7,010 nt of DNA. Source: Leptolyngbyaceae cyanobacterium M65_K2018_010 (lineage in GTDB: Bacteria; Cyanobacteriota; Cyanobacteriia; Phormidesmidales; Phormidesmidaceae). The stretch is taken from NCBI GenBank assembly GCA_015295885.1, contig DVEE01000477.1, forward strand, positions 1-7,010, read 5' to 3'. Shown here piece after piece: positions 1 to 4,684 of this stretch (the first letter of the stretch is position 1; every line of letters starts with the position of its first letter). Under the pieces are notes generated by a model. The model was not told the DNA's origin. It did no database searches and saw nothing but the letters and a program-made list of their open reading frames with translations. Made by a program: the position numbers and the translations under genes.

Positions 1-667
1 CCTTAGGTGGCGTGCTGTGGGTTCCAGTCTGCAGGTACTGCCCGGTCAAAATTGGGGGCACTGGCCTGAGTTGGTGGGTGCGCTCATAGAAGCGGTGGGT
101 TTGCATGGTGTAGGCCCGATCCTGCATGGACTCGGTGGCCACCTTTTTGCGCAACTTGATAATGGCATCGATGATTGCCTCTGGCCGGGGTGGACAACCG
201 GGAATGTAAACATCCACCGGAATCAGTTTATCCACACCGCGCACCGCAGAGGGTGAATCGCTGCTAAACATACCACCGGTAATGGTGCAGGCTCCCATGG
301 CGATGACGTACTTGGGATCGGGCATTTGCTCGTAGAGCCGCACTAGGGCAGGGGCCATTTTCATGGTGATGGTGCCAGCGGTAATGAGCAGATCTGCCTG
401 GCGAGGACTGGCCCGGGGCAGCAGCCCGAATCGGTCGAAGTCAAAGCGAGAGCCAATTAGGGCCGCAAACTCGATAAAGCAACAGGCCGTGCCGTACAGG
501 AGGGGAAACAGACTGGACAGCCGGCACCAATTGTAGAGATCATCCACCGTAGTCAGAATGACGTTTTCCGACAGATCGTGGGTCACCGACGGTGGGGCGG
601 CAGGATTCATCAGGGTCTCGCCCGGAGCTAACAGACCCTTACTATCCGCCGCTGAGGTAGGATTCAT
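1..667 (-). CDS. ndhK: NAD(P)H-quinone oxidoreductase subunit K, 3' end outside window
   Basis: NdhK is the peripheral-arm subunit of cyanobacterial NDH-1 that carries the terminal [4Fe-4S] cluster (N2) and passes electrons to plastoquinone on the thylakoid membrane. I read 222 codons from ATG at 667 with no stop before the left edge; known relatives run to about 240-250 residues, so roughly the last 25 are missing. The four expected cluster ligands are visible: tandem Cys62-Cys63 (in YGTACCFIEF), Cys127 (GACTITGG) and Cys158 (IPGCPPRPEA). The start overlaps the ndhC stop by four bases (ATGA), which implies translational coupling. An in-frame ATG at 610 repeats the same nine bases (ATGAATCCT). 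I prefer 667 because of the overlap and because relatives also carry residues ahead of the second NPA. ndhJ would normally follow beyond the left edge. Confidence 0.96.
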   Translation of the reverse strand, partial: MNPTSAADSKGLLAPGETLMNPAAPPSVTHDLSENVILTTVDDLYNWCRLSSLFPLLYGTACCFIEFAALIGSRFDFDRFGLLPRASPRQADLLITAGTITMKMAPALVRLYEQMPDPKYVIAMGACTITGGMFSSDSPSAVRGVDKLIPVDVYIPGCPPRPEAIIDAIIKLRKKVATESMQDRAYTMQTHRFYERTHQLRPVPPILTGQYLQTGTHSTPPK

Positions 668-1026
668 GACCATTCCAAGGCTCCCTTGCGCCAGGCGTAG
701 ACAAGACCAATCAAAAGGATGCCGATAAAAATCAGAGCCTCTACAAAGGCTAACAACCCTAGTTGGTTGAAAGCAACGGCCCAGGGGTACAAAAATACGG
801 TCTCCACATCAAAAATGACAAAGACCAAGGCAAACATGTAGTACCGAATGTTGAACTGAATCCAGGCCCCGCCGATGGGTTCCATCCCAGATTCGTAGGT
901 GGTTCGGCGGGCTGGGCCTCGATTGGCCGGGCGCAGCAGCTTAGCCAATCCCAGAGCCGCAACGGGCACCAGGCAGGAAATCATCAAGAAAACCAGGAAA
1001 TACTCGTAGCCAGATAAAACAAACAC
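664..1026 (-). CDS. ndhC: NAD(P)H-quinone oxidoreductase subunit 3, GTG start
   Basis: NdhC is the ND3-type membrane subunit of NDH-1, lying at the junction of the membrane arm and the quinone site. The 120-residue length is the usual one. Three hydrophobic helices are seen at about 7-29, 62-82 and 89-111. The conserved loop between helices 1 and 2 reads TTYESGMEPIG (residues 42-52); Ser46 stands where mitochondrial ND3 has its switch cysteine, as is usual in cyanobacteria and chloroplasts. The acidic pair Asp73/Glu75 in FDVETVFLYPWA is present. The start codon is GTG (bases 1024-1026 read CAC on the plus strand). It is supported by the family N terminus MFVLSGYEY. The gene is the first of an ndhC-ndhK(-ndhJ) operon and diverges from rubA. 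Confidence 0.97.
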   Translation of the reverse strand: MFVLSGYEYFLVFLMISCLVPVAALGLAKLLRPANRGPARRTTYESGMEPIGGAWIQFNIRYYMFALVFVIFDVETVFLYPWAVAFNQLGLLAFVEALIFIGILLIGLVYAWRKGALEWS

Positions 1027-1093
1027 CAGCTCACCGCCACAACTAAAGCAACAGGAGAGAAACGCCAGTCAAAGACCCCAACGTTTGATTGTC

Positions 1094-1122
1094 ATTCTAG
1101 GCTAGATTGGCCGGAAAATCAG
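1094..1122 (-). promoter_or_regulatory. Candidate ndhC promoter with inverted repeat near its -35
   Basis: On the minus strand TAGAAT (1094-1099) matches the -10 consensus in five of six bases. CTGATT (1117-1122), 17 bases upstream, is a poor -35 with three matches. A perfect inverted repeat, TTGGCC (1107-1112) and GGCCAA (1122-1127), sits in the spacer and over the -35, where an operator would sit. The predicted leader is about 60 bases. This is inference from consensus and geometry only. Confidence 0.3.
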
Positions 1123-1140
1123 GCCAAACCTATTTAGGCC

Positions 1141-1159
1141 GCTAATACTAATGATTAGC
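1141..1159. promoter_or_regulatory. Perfect inverted repeat GCTAAT-N7-ATTAGC
   Basis: Two perfect 6-base arms (1141-1146 and 1154-1159) are separated by seven bases in the middle of the ndhC/rubA divergent spacer. The size and spacing suit a dimeric regulator site, possibly LysR type, but I cannot assign a protein. The spacer also repeats CTAAT, so part of the symmetry may be low complexity. Confidence 0.25.
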
Positions 1160-1234
1160 TCCGTAGACTCTCAGGGGCCGGACTGGAGGTTAACCGAGGG
1201 GGAACGCCAGCCGGATTACCCACCTATGTCATAA

Positions 1235-1247
1235 TTGTTTACAACAA
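1235..1247. promoter_or_regulatory. Inverted repeat TTGTT-TAC-AACAA upstream of rubA
   Basis: Five-base perfect arms flank a three-base centre about 90 bases before the rubA start. TTTACA inside it (1238-1243) resembles a -35 element (TTGACA), but the bases 17 downstream (TCTTAC) make a poor -10. An alternative weak -10, TAGAGT, lies at 1299-1304. I cannot place the rubA promoter with certainty. The rest of 1027-1336 shows no gene. Confidence 0.25.
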
Positions 1248-1336
1248 ACTTTTTGATGGGTCTTACCCCGGCGCCATTCAATCGGCCCAAGACCTGGCTA
1301 GAGTGACAAAACCCTAACCCCAAGGTAGCGAATGCC

Positions 1337-1738
1337 ATGAGTGCTGAACCTGAGACCTCGGCAGAATTCTCAGAACCGACTGGCCTGGATGCTCAACCAG
1401 CCCCCACCGTTGCCCCCCCTGCCCCGGAGGAGATGGATTGCTACGAATGTCGGTCCTGTGGCTATTCCTACGAGCCCGTGAAGGGGGATAGTCGGGCCAA
1501 GATACCCGGCGGAACTGCCTTCGAGGATTTGCCCCTGAATTGGCGCTGCCCAGTTTGTAGTGCGCCTAAAAAGCAGTTCAGTAATATTGGTCCGGTGGGT
1601 CGGCCCTCTGGGTTTAAGGAAAACCTGAACTACGGTCTGGGGGTGAATCGGCTCACCCCTGGGCAAAAAAACGTGCTGATTTTTGGAGCCCTGGCCTTGG
1701 GGTTCTTATTTTTCATCAGCCTCTACGGGTTGAAGTAA
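1337..1738 (+). CDS. rubA: Membrane-anchored rubredoxin, photosystem II assembly
   Basis: RubA is the photosynthesis-specific rubredoxin that acts in early photosystem II assembly, helping the D1 and D2 modules join (known for Synechocystis RubA and plant RBD1). The 133-residue product has three parts. Residues 1-32 are acidic and rich in Pro/Ala. The rubredoxin domain (about 33-82) has iron ligands Cys38, Cys41, Cys71 and Cys74 in CRSCGY and CPVCSAPK. A C-terminal helix at about 110-130 anchors it in the membrane, after a conserved linker (FKENLNYGLGVNRLTPGQK). An extra Cys35 gives a C-x2-C-x2-C pattern. The ATG at 1337 has only a weak upstream purine stretch (AAGG, 12 bases away). ycf48 follows after 93 bases on the same strand, so the two are probably co-transcribed. 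Confidence 0.96.
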   Translation: MSAEPETSAEFSEPTGLDAQPAPTVAPPAPEEMDCYECRSCGYSYEPVKGDSRAKIPGGTAFEDLPLNWRCPVCSAPKKQFSNIGPVGRPSGFKENLNYGLGVNRLTPGQKNVLIFGALALGFLFFISLYGLK

Positions 1739-1831
1739 GGCGGGCTTACCCCCAGCCGAGGGTACGGGCCAAGACTTAGGTTCAGCCCTAGATACATTGG
1801 TTCATTAGTAATAGCGAATGTTGGTCTGCTT

Positions 1832-2836
1832 ATGCGTGTGGCGTTAAATTGGCTAAGACGAGGTTTAGTGGCCCTGGTGGCCCTGGTGGCCCTATCGGGC
1901 TGTTCCAACTACTTCCTTTCAGACTCAGCGGTGCATCCCTGGAAAGTCATTCAGGTGCCCACCCAAGCCACCCTTTCCGACATTGCCTTTACCCAGGATG
2001 CCAACCATGGCTGGATTGTAGGTAGTCGCAATACCCTGTTAGAAACCCAGGATGGCGGCGATACCTGGAATGTTCGTGAATTAGCCCTAGACGATCAACC
2101 CTATACCTTTACCTCCGTGGACTTTGCCGGTAACGAAGGTTGGGTCACAGGCATTCCCTCTATTTTGTTGCACACCACCGATGGCGGCCAAAGCTGGGAA
2201 AAGGTGCCTCTGAGCAATGAACTACCCGGTACCCCTTTTTTAGTGACTGGTCTAGGGGCCAATGCGGCTGAAATGGCCACGGACATTGGTGCCATCTACC
2301 GGACGGAGGACGGAGGACGCACCTGGAAGGCGCTGGTTCAGGGGGCTGTGGGCGTGGTACGCAATATGACCCGTTCTGCCGATGGCCGCTACGTCGCCGT
2401 GTCTTCTCGAGGAAATTTCTACTCCACCTGGGCCCCCGGCCAGGACGAGTGGATTCCCCACAACCGTCAGAATTCTCGTCGCCTGCAAAATATGGGCTTT
2501 GACCAAGCGGGTAAACTCTGGGTAATTGCCCGCGGTGGGCAGATTCGCTTTTCCAACTCCCGCGCCGCTGACGATTTTAATGCGGCCCTGAACCCAGAGT
2601 TTGGGACCAGCTGGGGGCTGTTGGATATGGCCTTTCGCACCGCGGATGAAGTTTGGGTGACGGGGGGCGGTGGTAATCTGCTCTGTAGCTTTGATGGCGG
2701 CCAAACCTGGTTTAAGGACGAATCCGTCAATGACGTGCCAACCAATTTTTATCGGATCCGGTTCATGGGGCCAGATAAGGGCTTCGTATTGGGCCAGCAG
2801 GGCGCCATCTTGAAATATCAACCCGAACTGGCCTAG
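1832..2836 (+). CDS. ycf48: Photosystem II assembly/repair factor Ycf48 (HCF136), predicted lipoprotein
   Basis: Ycf48 is a lumenal seven-bladed beta-propeller that binds precursor D1 and the early photosystem II reaction-centre complex during assembly and repair. The 334-residue product has the usual length. It starts with a basic N terminus (two Arg), a hydrophobic stretch at 11-22 and a lipobox LSGC at 21-24, so Cys24 is the likely lipidated first residue of the mature protein. Propeller signatures recur: QDGGDTW (73-79), TDGGQSW (116-122), EDGGRTW (159-165) and FDGGQTW (287-293), with GW.(V/T)G and WVTG strands between. Three tandem copies of a nine-base unit encode the Val-Ala-Leu run of the signal peptide. 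No clear ribosome binding site precedes the ATG. It lies between rubA and psbE, its conserved cyanobacterial setting. Confidence 0.96.
   Translation: MRVALNWLRRGLVALVALVALSGCSNYFLSDSAVHPWKVIQVPTQATLSDIAFTQDANHGWIVGSRNTLLETQDGGDTWNVRELALDDQPYTFTSVDFAGNEGWVTGIPSILLHTTDGGQSWEKVPLSNELPGTPFLVTGLGANAAEMATDIGAIYRTEDGGRTWKALVQGAVGVVRNMTRSADGRYVAVSSRGNFYSTWAPGQDEWIPHNRQNSRRLQNMGFDQAGKLWVIARGGQIRFSNSRAADDFNAALNPEFGTSWGLLDMAFRTADEVWVTGGGGNLLCSFDGGQTWFKDESVNDVPTNFYRIRFMGPDKGFVLGQQGAILKYQPELA
1868..1894 (+). repeat. Three tandem 9-base units in the ycf48 signal peptide
   Basis: GTGGCCCTG occurs twice and then once as GTGGCCCTA, encoding Val-Ala-Leu three times inside the hydrophobic core of the Ycf48 signal peptide. 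Near-identical codons suggest recent tandem duplication rather than selection on protein alone. Gain or loss of a unit would keep the frame and change the hydrophobic core by three residues. Confidence 0.9.
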
Positions 2837-2866
2837 GTGGGGGGCTACCCCGGGATCACCACCTGG
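2833..2866 (+). terminator. Hairpin at the ycf48 stop codon, possible terminator
   Basis: CTAGGTGG (2833-2840) pairs with CCACCTGG (2859-2866), one pair being a wobble, and begins at the TAG stop itself. A second hairpin, GGGG-CTA-CCCC (2841-2851), is nested inside. No clean T tract follows (only CTTGCTTCT further on), so it could be a factor-dependent terminator or an mRNA-stabilising structure. A competing small hairpin, CCACC-T-GGTGG, lies at 2859-2869. Confidence 0.4.
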
Positions 2867-2896
2867 TGGCCTACACTTGCTTCTACTCGGGGCGGT

Positions 2897-2930
2897 CGGT
2901 TCCCGCTCAGGCTTGAGGAGGTGGGGACCG
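2897..2930 (+). other. GC-rich hairpin in the ycf48-psbE spacer
   Basis: Positions 2897-2907 pair with 2920-2930 over 11 positions, three of them G-T wobbles, around a 12-base loop. The outer arms are CGGTTCCC and GGGGACCG. It stands about 60 bases upstream of the predicted psbE -35, so it is outside the psb transcript as predicted. It could end read-through from ycf48. Confidence 0.35.
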
Positions 2931-2988
2931 AGGGGAATTTTCGGCCCCAGCGAGGCGAGCAACTTGGCCAGATCCATGGGAGAAGACC

Positions 2989-3017
2989 TTGTTAGGGTTT
3001 ACCCGGTTCTCTATGAT
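2989..3017 (+). promoter_or_regulatory. Predicted psbEFLJ promoter
   Basis: TTGTTA (2989-2994, four of six to TTGACA), a 17-base spacer and TATGAT (3012-3017, five of six to TATAAT) form a good sigma-70-type promoter. The predicted start is near 3024, which leaves a leader of about 30 bases before psbE. The tandem GATTA units that begin at 3015 overlap the end of the -10. Confidence 0.65.
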
Positions 3018-3028
3018 TAGATTAGATT
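3015..3028 (+). repeat. Tandem GATTA repeat across the psbE -10 and start site
   Basis: The sequence reads GATTA, GATTA, GATT. It covers the last three bases of the -10 hexamer and the presumed transcription start. Two full units plus four bases is short, so chance is possible. Confidence 0.6.
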
Positions 3029-3040
3029 CTTCGTGTTAGA

Positions 3041-3046
3041 GAGGAG
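3041..3046 (+). promoter_or_regulatory. Strong ribosome binding site of psbE
   Basis: GAGGAG lies eight bases before the psbE ATG. It is much the best Shine-Dalgarno match in the cluster apart from that of psbJ, and it fixes the psbE start. Confidence 0.85.
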
Positions 3047-3054
3047 ACGTTGAC

Positions 3055-3303
3055 ATGGCAGGTACTACTGGAGAGCGCCCCTTCGGCGATATCATAACCA
3101 GCGTTCGCTACTGGATTATCCACAGCATTACGATTCCGATGTTGTTTATTGCGGGTTGGCTGTTTGTCAGCACTGGCCTGGCCTACGATGCCTTTGGTAC
3201 GCCCCGACCGAATGACTACTATCCGGATAATCAAATGCAATTGCCCATTGTCAGCGATCGCTTCGAGGCTAAGCAGCAGATTGATTTGTTCTCGGGTCAA
3301 TAG
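3055..3303 (+). CDS. psbE: Cytochrome b559 alpha subunit
   Basis: PsbE is the alpha subunit of cytochrome b559, a core part of the photosystem II reaction centre, needed to form the D2 module. The 82-residue length is typical. His23 (YWIIHSITIP) is the heme ligand and lies at the start of the single membrane helix, about 20-43. The N-terminal stromal segment (GERPFGDIITSVRYW) and the lumenal tail (DAFGTPRPNDYY through QIDLFSGQ) match the family closely. It is the first gene of the operon, with its own promoter and strong ribosome binding site. The psbF start is 39 bases after its stop. Confidence 0.99.
   Translation: MAGTTGERPFGDIITSVRYWIIHSITIPMLFIAGWLFVSTGLAYDAFGTPRPNDYYPDNQMQLPIVSDRFEAKQQIDLFSGQ
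3254..3261 (+). repeat. HIP1 octamer GCGATCGC in psbE
   Basis: HIP1 is a highly iterated palindrome that marks many cyanobacterial genomes. Here it spans the codons for Ser-Asp-Arg in the PsbE lumenal tail. Confidence 0.9.
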
Positions 3304-3342
3304 TCTTTAAGCCCTTTTTTCATTCACTATTTTTGACGTGTC

Positions 3343-3477
3343 ATGCAAAGTAATTCCCCCAACGAGCCTGTAACCTATCCGATTTTTACGATTCGCTGGT
3401 TGGCCGTCCATACCCTGGCTGTGCCTAGCGTTTTCTTCCTGGGCGCGATCGCGGCCATGCAGTTCATTCAACGGTAA
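3343..3477 (+). CDS. psbF: Cytochrome b559 beta subunit
   Basis: PsbF pairs with PsbE to hold the heme of cytochrome b559 in photosystem II. The product is 44 residues, the usual length. It has a polar N terminus (MQSNSPNEPVTYPIFTIRW) and one membrane helix at about 18-41. The heme ligand is His23 in RWLAVHTLAVP. The end, AMQFIQR, is as in the family. It sits 39 bases after psbE and nine bases before psbL. The spacer before it is T-rich and no good Shine-Dalgarno is seen (only GACGTG close to the ATG), so coupling to psbE or an unstructured leader may drive translation. Confidence 0.99.
   Translation: MQSNSPNEPVTYPIFTIRWLAVHTLAVPSVFFLGAIAAMQFIQR
3445..3452 (+). repeat. HIP1 octamer GCGATCGC in psbF
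   Basis: Lies in the codons for Ala-Ile-Ala in the PsbF membrane helix, less than 200 bases from the psbE copy. Confidence 0.9.
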
Positions 3478-3486
3478 TCAGCCACT

Positions 3487-3606
3487 ATGGAACGCACTCC
3501 AAATCCCAATAAGCAACCCGTCGAACTCAACCGGACCTCCCTTTACCTGGGACTACTGCTAGTGTTTGTGCTGGGTTTGCTGTTTTCCAGTTACTTCTTT
3601 AACTAA
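3487..3606 (+). CDS. psbL: Photosystem II protein L
   Basis: PsbL is a one-helix photosystem II subunit at the monomer interface. It influences the secondary quinone site and blocks back-flow of electrons from plastoquinol. The 39-residue product reads MERTPNPNKQPVELNRTSLY, then one membrane helix (about 17-37) ending SSYFFN; both ends are near-invariant in the family. The start is nine bases after the psbF stop with no Shine-Dalgarno, so translation is probably coupled to psbF. Confidence 0.99.
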   Translation: MERTPNPNKQPVELNRTSLYLGLLLVFVLGLLFSSYFFN

Positions 3607-3617
3607 ACTCCGTTTAA

Positions 3618-3645
3618 GGATCTCGATCCGGGCCTACCTGGGCCC
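3618..3645 (+). other. Two back-to-back hairpins in the psbL-psbJ spacer
   Basis: GGATC-TC-GATCC (3618-3629) is followed at once by GGGCC (3630-3634) pairing with GGCCC (3641-3645). They begin 11 bases after the psbL stop in a 91-base spacer, whereas psbF-psbL has only nine bases. They could be an mRNA processing or stability element that sets PsbJ level apart from PsbE/F/L. No T tract follows, so termination is unlikely. Confidence 0.4.
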
Positions 3646-3683
3646 AGCTGTGTTGGCATCATTCATTCACCAAACCTGGTAGT

Positions 3684-3688
3684 AGGAG
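3684..3688 (+). promoter_or_regulatory. Ribosome binding site of psbJ
   Basis: AGGAG (within TAGGAGAT) lies nine bases before the psbJ ATG, so psbJ can start independently of psbL despite the long spacer. Confidence 0.8.
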
Positions 3689-3697
3689 ATATAAGCA

Positions 3698-3817
3698 ATG
3701 CTTCAGAGTGGGCGAATTCCCCTGTGGATTGTAGCGACGGTGGCCGGTACTGGTGTTCTTGTCGTGGTGGGTCTATTCTTCTATGGCGCCTATGCCGGTG
3801 TAGGCTCCTCGATGTAG
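3698..3817 (+). CDS. psbJ: Photosystem II protein J
   Basis: PsbJ is a one-helix photosystem II subunit next to cytochrome b559 that affects plastoquinone exchange and assembly. The 39-residue product reads MLQSGRIPLWIVATVAGTG and then a Gly/Val-rich helix ending FFYGAYAGVGSSM, the family's typical C terminus. The membrane helix is about 9-30. It is the last gene of the operon and is followed by palindromes and a strong hairpin. Confidence 0.99.
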   Translation: MLQSGRIPLWIVATVAGTGVLVVVGLFFYGAYAGVGSSM

Positions 3818-3823
3818 AGGGCC

Positions 3824-3844
3824 TGGGTCTAGACCCAAGCTTGG
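3824..3844. repeat. Two overlapping perfect palindromes after psbJ
   Basis: TGGGTCTAGACCCA (3824-3837, 14 bases) overlaps CCAAGCTTGG (3835-3844, 10 bases), starting six bases after the psbJ stop. Perfect palindromes with no loop are poor hairpins but good sites for a dimeric DNA-binding protein, or a 3' stem if opened to a four-base loop. Confidence 0.6.
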
Positions 3845-3859
3845 ATCAATAAGTACCTT

Positions 3860-3898
3860 AGGGAGGTCGAGGCAAAGGCTTGCTGCTTCGACCTCCCT
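3860..3898. terminator. Strong hairpin between psbJ and nanE-like gene, likely bidirectional terminator
   Basis: Positions 3860-3874 pair with 3884-3898 over 15 base pairs with one wobble; the core arms are GGGAGGTCGA (3861-3870) and TCGACCTCCC (3888-3897). The loop is nine bases. It lies between the convergent psbJ and nanE-like genes. No pure T tract follows on either side (TTGTGCTT on plus, ACTTATTGAT on minus), so it is a strong stem with a weak tail. Confidence 0.65.
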
Positions 3899-3917
3899 TG
3901 TGCTTCGACCTCTATTG
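3884..3917 (+). repeat. Tandem 17-base direct repeat of the terminator 3' arm
   Basis: The unit starting TGCTTCGACCTC (3884-3900) is repeated at 3901-3917 with 15 of 17 bases the same. The second copy can also pair with the 5' arm at GAGGTCGA, giving an alternative, longer-looped hairpin. Confidence 0.8.
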
Positions 3918-3956
3918 TGTCAAGGCTGAGGCCAGAGTTCTCCTGGTTCCTACCGG

Positions 3957-4661
3957 CTACCCTTCCCCCTTCAACGCCTGCACATAGTCCATGACCAAAC
4001 TATCGATGCCCGTAATCGCTGTTCCCACAACCACAGCATGGGCGCCCAGGGCAAGGGCTTGGCGTGCGATCGCCGGATCGGCCACTCCCCCTTCACAGAT
4101 CACTGGAACTGGACATTGCTCCACCAACTGGGCTAACAGGGTGAGGCCAGGGGGGGCTTGGTCTTGGGTAGTCTCGGTGTAGCCAAATAGGGTTGTGCCC
4201 ACGCAGTCCGCTCCGGCCTCTACGGCTAACCGGGCATTCTCTAGGGTATCCACATCGGCCATGACCGGCTTCTCTAACCGCCTGTGGATGGCCTGAATCA
4301 GTTGGCCTAAGGTTTCTCCCCCGGGGCGGGGGCGCTGGGTCGCATCCACGGCAATCACATTTGCCCCGGCCTGGGCCACCGCTTCCGCGTGATGAAATTG
4401 GGGCGTAATATACACCGCATAGGGGGGAATGACCTGCTTCCACAGACCCAGGATCGGTTGGTTCAACCGGGCCCGTACCGCTGCGATGTGGCTGGGCGAA
4501 TCAATGCGAACTCCAACCGCTCCTCGCAAAATCGCTGCTTCGGCCATGGCTGCAATCACCAAGGGGTTGTGGAGGGGCGAGTTGGCTGGGGCCTGGCAGG
4601 ATACAATTAAACCGCCCTGGACGGCTTTCAAGCTATTTTCCACCCCGGTGTTGCTCCCCAT
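3957..4661 (-). CDS. nanE: Putative N-acetylmannosamine-6-phosphate 2-epimerase (NanE family)
   Basis: NanE enzymes are TIM barrels that turn N-acetylmannosamine-6-phosphate into N-acetylglucosamine-6-phosphate in amino-sugar or sialic acid breakdown. The 234-residue product has the family length. Hallmarks in order: GGLIVSCQAPANSPL (16-30), AVGVRI (48-53), the Lys of GLWKQ (Lys75, the likely catalytic base position), DATQRPRP (106-113), MADVDT (134-139), GADCVGTTLFGYTE (150-163), ICEGGV (188-193, Glu190 the likely catalytic acid) and VVVGTAIT (210-217). No sialic acid lyase, kinase or transporter gene is nearby, so the true substrate is open and the symbol is by family. The start ATG is 23 bases from that of the divergent DUF2165 gene. 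AGGA directly abuts the ATG, too close for an ordinary ribosome binding site. Confidence 0.9.
   Translation of the reverse strand: MGSNTGVENSLKAVQGGLIVSCQAPANSPLHNPLVIAAMAEAAILRGAVGVRIDSPSHIAAVRARLNQPILGLWKQVIPPYAVYITPQFHHAEAVAQAGANVIAVDATQRPRPGGETLGQLIQAIHRRLEKPVMADVDTLENARLAVEAGADCVGTTLFGYTETTQDQAPPGLTLLAQLVEQCPVPVICEGGVADPAIARQALALGAHAVVVGTAITGIDSLVMDYVQALKGEG
4066..4073 (-). repeat. HIP1 octamer GCGATCGC in nanE
   Basis: Encodes Ala-Ile-Ala (in DPAIARQ) on the minus strand, near the C-terminal end of the epimerase. Confidence 0.9.
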
Positions 4662-4662
4662 T

Positions 4663-4673
4663 CCTACAGTAGG
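4663..4673. promoter_or_regulatory. Inverted repeat CCTAC-A-GTAGG in the 23-base divergent gap
   Basis: Perfect five-base arms around one base, lying wholly between the nanE and DUF2165 start codons, two bases from the nanE ATG. A protein bound here would cover the start region of both genes. The repeat is short and may be chance. Confidence 0.3.
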
Positions 4674-4684
4674 TCGGCTTGTCT

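Noticed and set aside
2252..2977. 241-codon open frame on the minus strand opposite ycf48
   Set aside because: It lies antisense to the well-supported ycf48 gene, is rich in Pro/Gly/Arg, and shows no domain; it is a by-product of GC-rich codon use in ycf48.
3304..3342. T-rich psbE-psbF spacer as an internal terminator
   Set aside because: The run of T at 3315-3320 has no stem before it, and psbF is always co-transcribed with psbE in known cyanobacteria.
4679..4684. TTG at 4679 as the start of the DUF2165 gene
   Set aside because: It adds only Met-Ser before an in-frame ATG at 4685, and relatives start with a short Met-x-x-Arg-x-Ser-Lys; the ATG is the simpler choice.
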